This document shows, piece after piece, positions 31,135 to 32,285 of a stretch of DNA of 32,285 nucleotides. The position numbers were made by a program, and so were the translations under genes. The DNA is from Planctomycetota bacterium (GTDB taxonomy: Bacteria > Planctomycetota > UBA8108 > JACQVS01): the NCBI GenBank assembly GCA_016209605.1, contig JACQVS010000203.1:1-32285 (forward strand), in the 5' to 3' direction. Below the pieces are notes generated by a model. The model was given only the letters and a program-made list of their open reading frames with translations, was not told where the DNA came from and made no database searches. The first letter of the stretch is position 1, and each line of letters begins with the position of its first letter.

Positions 31135-31413
31135 TTACCTTAGCGCTCCAATGATGGTGGCAGCGATGACGGCGATGACAATCGGGCCATGAAGACCGAC
31201 AATCGTCGGAGAACAAAGAAATGTCTTCCACAGCCCAACCTCCGAAGCCACGGGTCTGGTGTCGAGTGAAAAGAGCGGCACCTTCTGTCCTTCTCCCTGG
31301 AGGTCCCGACTTATCGCGTTGTAGAGCACGCGAAATAACGTCTCCTGTCGGAGGTAGTACGCGTCGAGTCCCCAGAAACAGAGAGCAGGGAAGACCGCGA
31401 GAATTGAGTAGTT
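31135..31413 (-). pseudogene. Truncated two-helix membrane protein of the TIR cluster
   Basis: About 92 codons follow a TGA at 31416-31414: NYSILAVFPALCFWGLDAYYL, RQETLFRVLYNAISRD, a polar loop, then GPIVIAVIAATIIGAL and a stop. The LDAYYLRQExLFRxLY pattern right after a membrane helix recalls small two-helix proteins found with TIR-like defence genes, but I cannot name the family. The expected N-terminal 50-60 residues with the first helix are missing or frame-shifted. Its stop sits 13 bases before the ATG of the TIR-like gene, with the ribosome site between, so it was the first gene of that operon. It may have been the membrane effector. Confidence 0.5.
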
Positions 31414-31820
31414 TCACGACGACAACGACCCAGCCCTCTTCGAATATCTGGTTTTCCCGCCGGCCGATCAGGAAATGGCGGCAATCGTTATCCACCCGGA
31501 TAGAGCCGTTTTCAGCGGCACCGATACCCGCTTCAACCTCTTCGCCATCACCGGCTTGCGAGCCGATTAGCAAATATTCGAAAAGACCTTCGGGCGTGGT
31601 TCATAGCCGGGTAACACTCCTCACTGGGACCGTTGTGAATCCGGGGTCCTGGACGAAATTGGCCGCCGTCCGGGGATCCGGAGGCCAAAGATCCACAGTG
31701 GGGCCTGGATATCAGTCCGGGATTTTGAACCGAAACGCAAAATTCCGGGGCAGCAATCACCCTAGGGTTGGTCGCCGGCCTCGGGCCGAGGTAATACCAA
31801 TAAACCAGATCTGAGGCTGG
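31414..31820. other. Region of gene debris upstream of the TIR cluster
   Basis: On the minus strand, from 31600 to about 31410, one frame reads as protein (GLFEYLLIGSQAGDGEEVEAG, then DNDCRHFLIGRRENQIFEEGW and VVVVV). It has no proper start and then runs on out of frame with the membrane-protein remnant. I do not recognise it. From 31600 to 31800 I see no gene, only a palindrome CCTCGG-G-CCGAGG near 31785. Confidence 0.4.
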
Positions 31821-31822
31821 TT
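31803..31822 (-). terminator. Stem-loop at the end of higA
   Basis: AACCAG and CTGGTT form a six-base stem around CCTCAGAT (minus strand), overlapping the higA stop and followed by TTATT. It is a weak terminator candidate. Confidence 0.35.
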
Positions 31823-32123
31823 ATCTTAAGACCAATTGTTTGATTCCCTTGGAGGCAAATCTGCTGACCTGGCTCAGTTCCCAGTTCTTCTGGAGATTTA
31901 GCCAGAATTCTGGGCTTTGCTTGAAAACCTTTCCAAGTTTTACTGCCATTTCAGCAGAGATACCGCGCTTCGAGCGACAAATTTCATTGATCTTCGATTG
32001 TGGTATGTGGAGGTGCCTGGCTAGCTCGGCCTGGGAGATTCCTCCCTCATCGAGGATATTTTGCAAGACTTTACCGGGATGCACTTTAATGAAAAAATTT
32101 TTTTCAACATTAAAAATCTCCAT
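31821..32123 (-). CDS. higA: HigA family antitoxin (XRE-type HTH)
   Basis: This 100-residue protein is a HigA/VapI-type addiction antidote: HPGKVLQNILDEGGISQAELARHLHIPQSKINEICRSKRGISAEMAVKLGKVF is the helix-turn-helix, and QSPEFWLNLQKNWELS follows as in the family. It binds its own promoter and neutralises HigB. The ATG at 32123 shares its A with the TGA of the higB remnant. A TTG one codon earlier is also possible. With higB truncated, this is now an orphan antitoxin. Confidence 0.92.
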   Translation of the reverse strand: MEIFNVEKNFFIKVHPGKVLQNILDEGGISQAELARHLHIPQSKINEICRSKRGISAEMAVKLGKVFKQSPEFWLNLQKNWELSQVSRFASKGIKQLVLR

Positions 32124-32191
32124 CAATGATAGTCAACAATTTCAACCCGTTCCGCGTCATTTCCATTCCATTGGAAGCATATCATATAGCA
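32123..32191 (-). pseudogene. higB: HigB toxin, C-terminal remnant only
   Basis: The frame ending at 32123 reads YMICFQWNGNDAERVEIVDYH, the well-conserved RelE/HigB tail (normally RICFxWxxGDAxxVEIVDYH). Upstream of about 32191 the frame changes to unrelated GC-rich sequence that belongs to a threonine aldolase on the other strand. HigB is about 92 residues; only about 22 remain. It cannot be active. Confidence 0.8.
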
Positions 32192-32202
32192 ATATTGTAG
32201 GC

Positions 32203-32285
32203 TTGCAAAGCGATTTCCCCCGGCCCCGCCTCCTCTGGCTCGAGAACACCCACAACCTGGGGGGCGGCGCCATCCTCCGCCCGCC
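32203..32285 (+). pseudogene. Threonine aldolase fragment (runs off the right edge)
   Basis: The frame LQSDFPRPRLLWLENTHNLG, then GGAILRP, is the strongly conserved centre of low-specificity L-threonine aldolase, a PLP enzyme (the ENTHN motif lies before the lysine-bearing region). About 120 residues should come before this segment. The frame stays open upstream, but only as a shadow of higA, so the real 5' part is missing. The join is at about 32192-32203, the same place where higB is cut. The rest of the gene is outside the window. Confidence 0.72.

Noticed and set aside
31804..32285. Long open plus-strand frame leading into the threonine aldolase fragment
   Set aside because: From 31804 to about 32195 it is only the reverse strand of higA and the higB tail. 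Aldolase-like sequence begins near 32203.

Overview
The window is a GC-rich bacterial chromosome segment with two different halves. Its metabolic core, an ATP-dependent (class I) benzoyl-CoA reductase with the matching downstream enzymes, points to an anaerobic or facultative degrader of aromatic compounds. The MoxR/DUF58/DUF4350/DUF4129 genes, the GldG-like ABC genes, the ThuA-DUF1080 protein and the Tat-exported sugar isomerase are a mix I associate with Acidobacteriota-like or other environmental lineages. That placement is a guess from gene content only.

Region 1 (1-7100, minus strand) converts benzoate to a ring-opened acyl-CoA: benzoate-CoA ligase, then 6-hydroxycyclohex-1-ene-1-carbonyl-CoA dehydrogenase, the 6-oxo hydrolase, and benzoyl-CoA reductase subunits C, B and the start of A, mostly overlapping or closely spaced. 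A CRP/FNR-type palindrome lies upstream of the ligase. A 125-bp palindromic element lies inside or at the end of the bcrA reading frame at the window edge. bcrD and the dienoyl-CoA hydratase are not seen here.

Region 2 (7100-12540, minus strand) is a compact operon: a small zinc-finger membrane protein, a polytopic membrane protein, DUF4129, DUF4350, MoxR ATPase and DUF58. Region 3 (12670-22150, plus strand) holds an M48 membrane protease, a secreted ThuA-DUF1080 protein with a Tat-exported TIM-barrel isomerase, and an ABC module (ATPase, permease, a 1079-residue doubled GldG-like protein, and a DUF4340-like protein). Regions 2 and 3 share the logic of gliding/Bat-type envelope machinery.

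Region 4 (22150-32285) is accessory, partly AT-rich and full of fragments. It contains a Bax-inhibitor-1 protein, a hicAB toxin-antitoxin pair between two diverged direct repeats and next to a gene remnant, and a MerR-controlled metal operon. That operon has a ten-cysteine membrane-anchored protein and a CopZ-MerT-MerP three-part fusion, followed by a cation/proton antiporter that may have a structured leader RNA. Next come a DUF3050 protein, a compact set of two TIR-type genes with a membrane-protein remnant (a decaying Thoeris-like defence locus, one gene carrying an in-frame TGA), and a higBA pair whose toxin is cut off at the same point where a truncated threonine aldolase begins.

The most unusual items are the metal operon with its triple fusion and no reductase in view, the TIR/TIR-like/membrane-protein cluster, and the doubled GldG-like protein.
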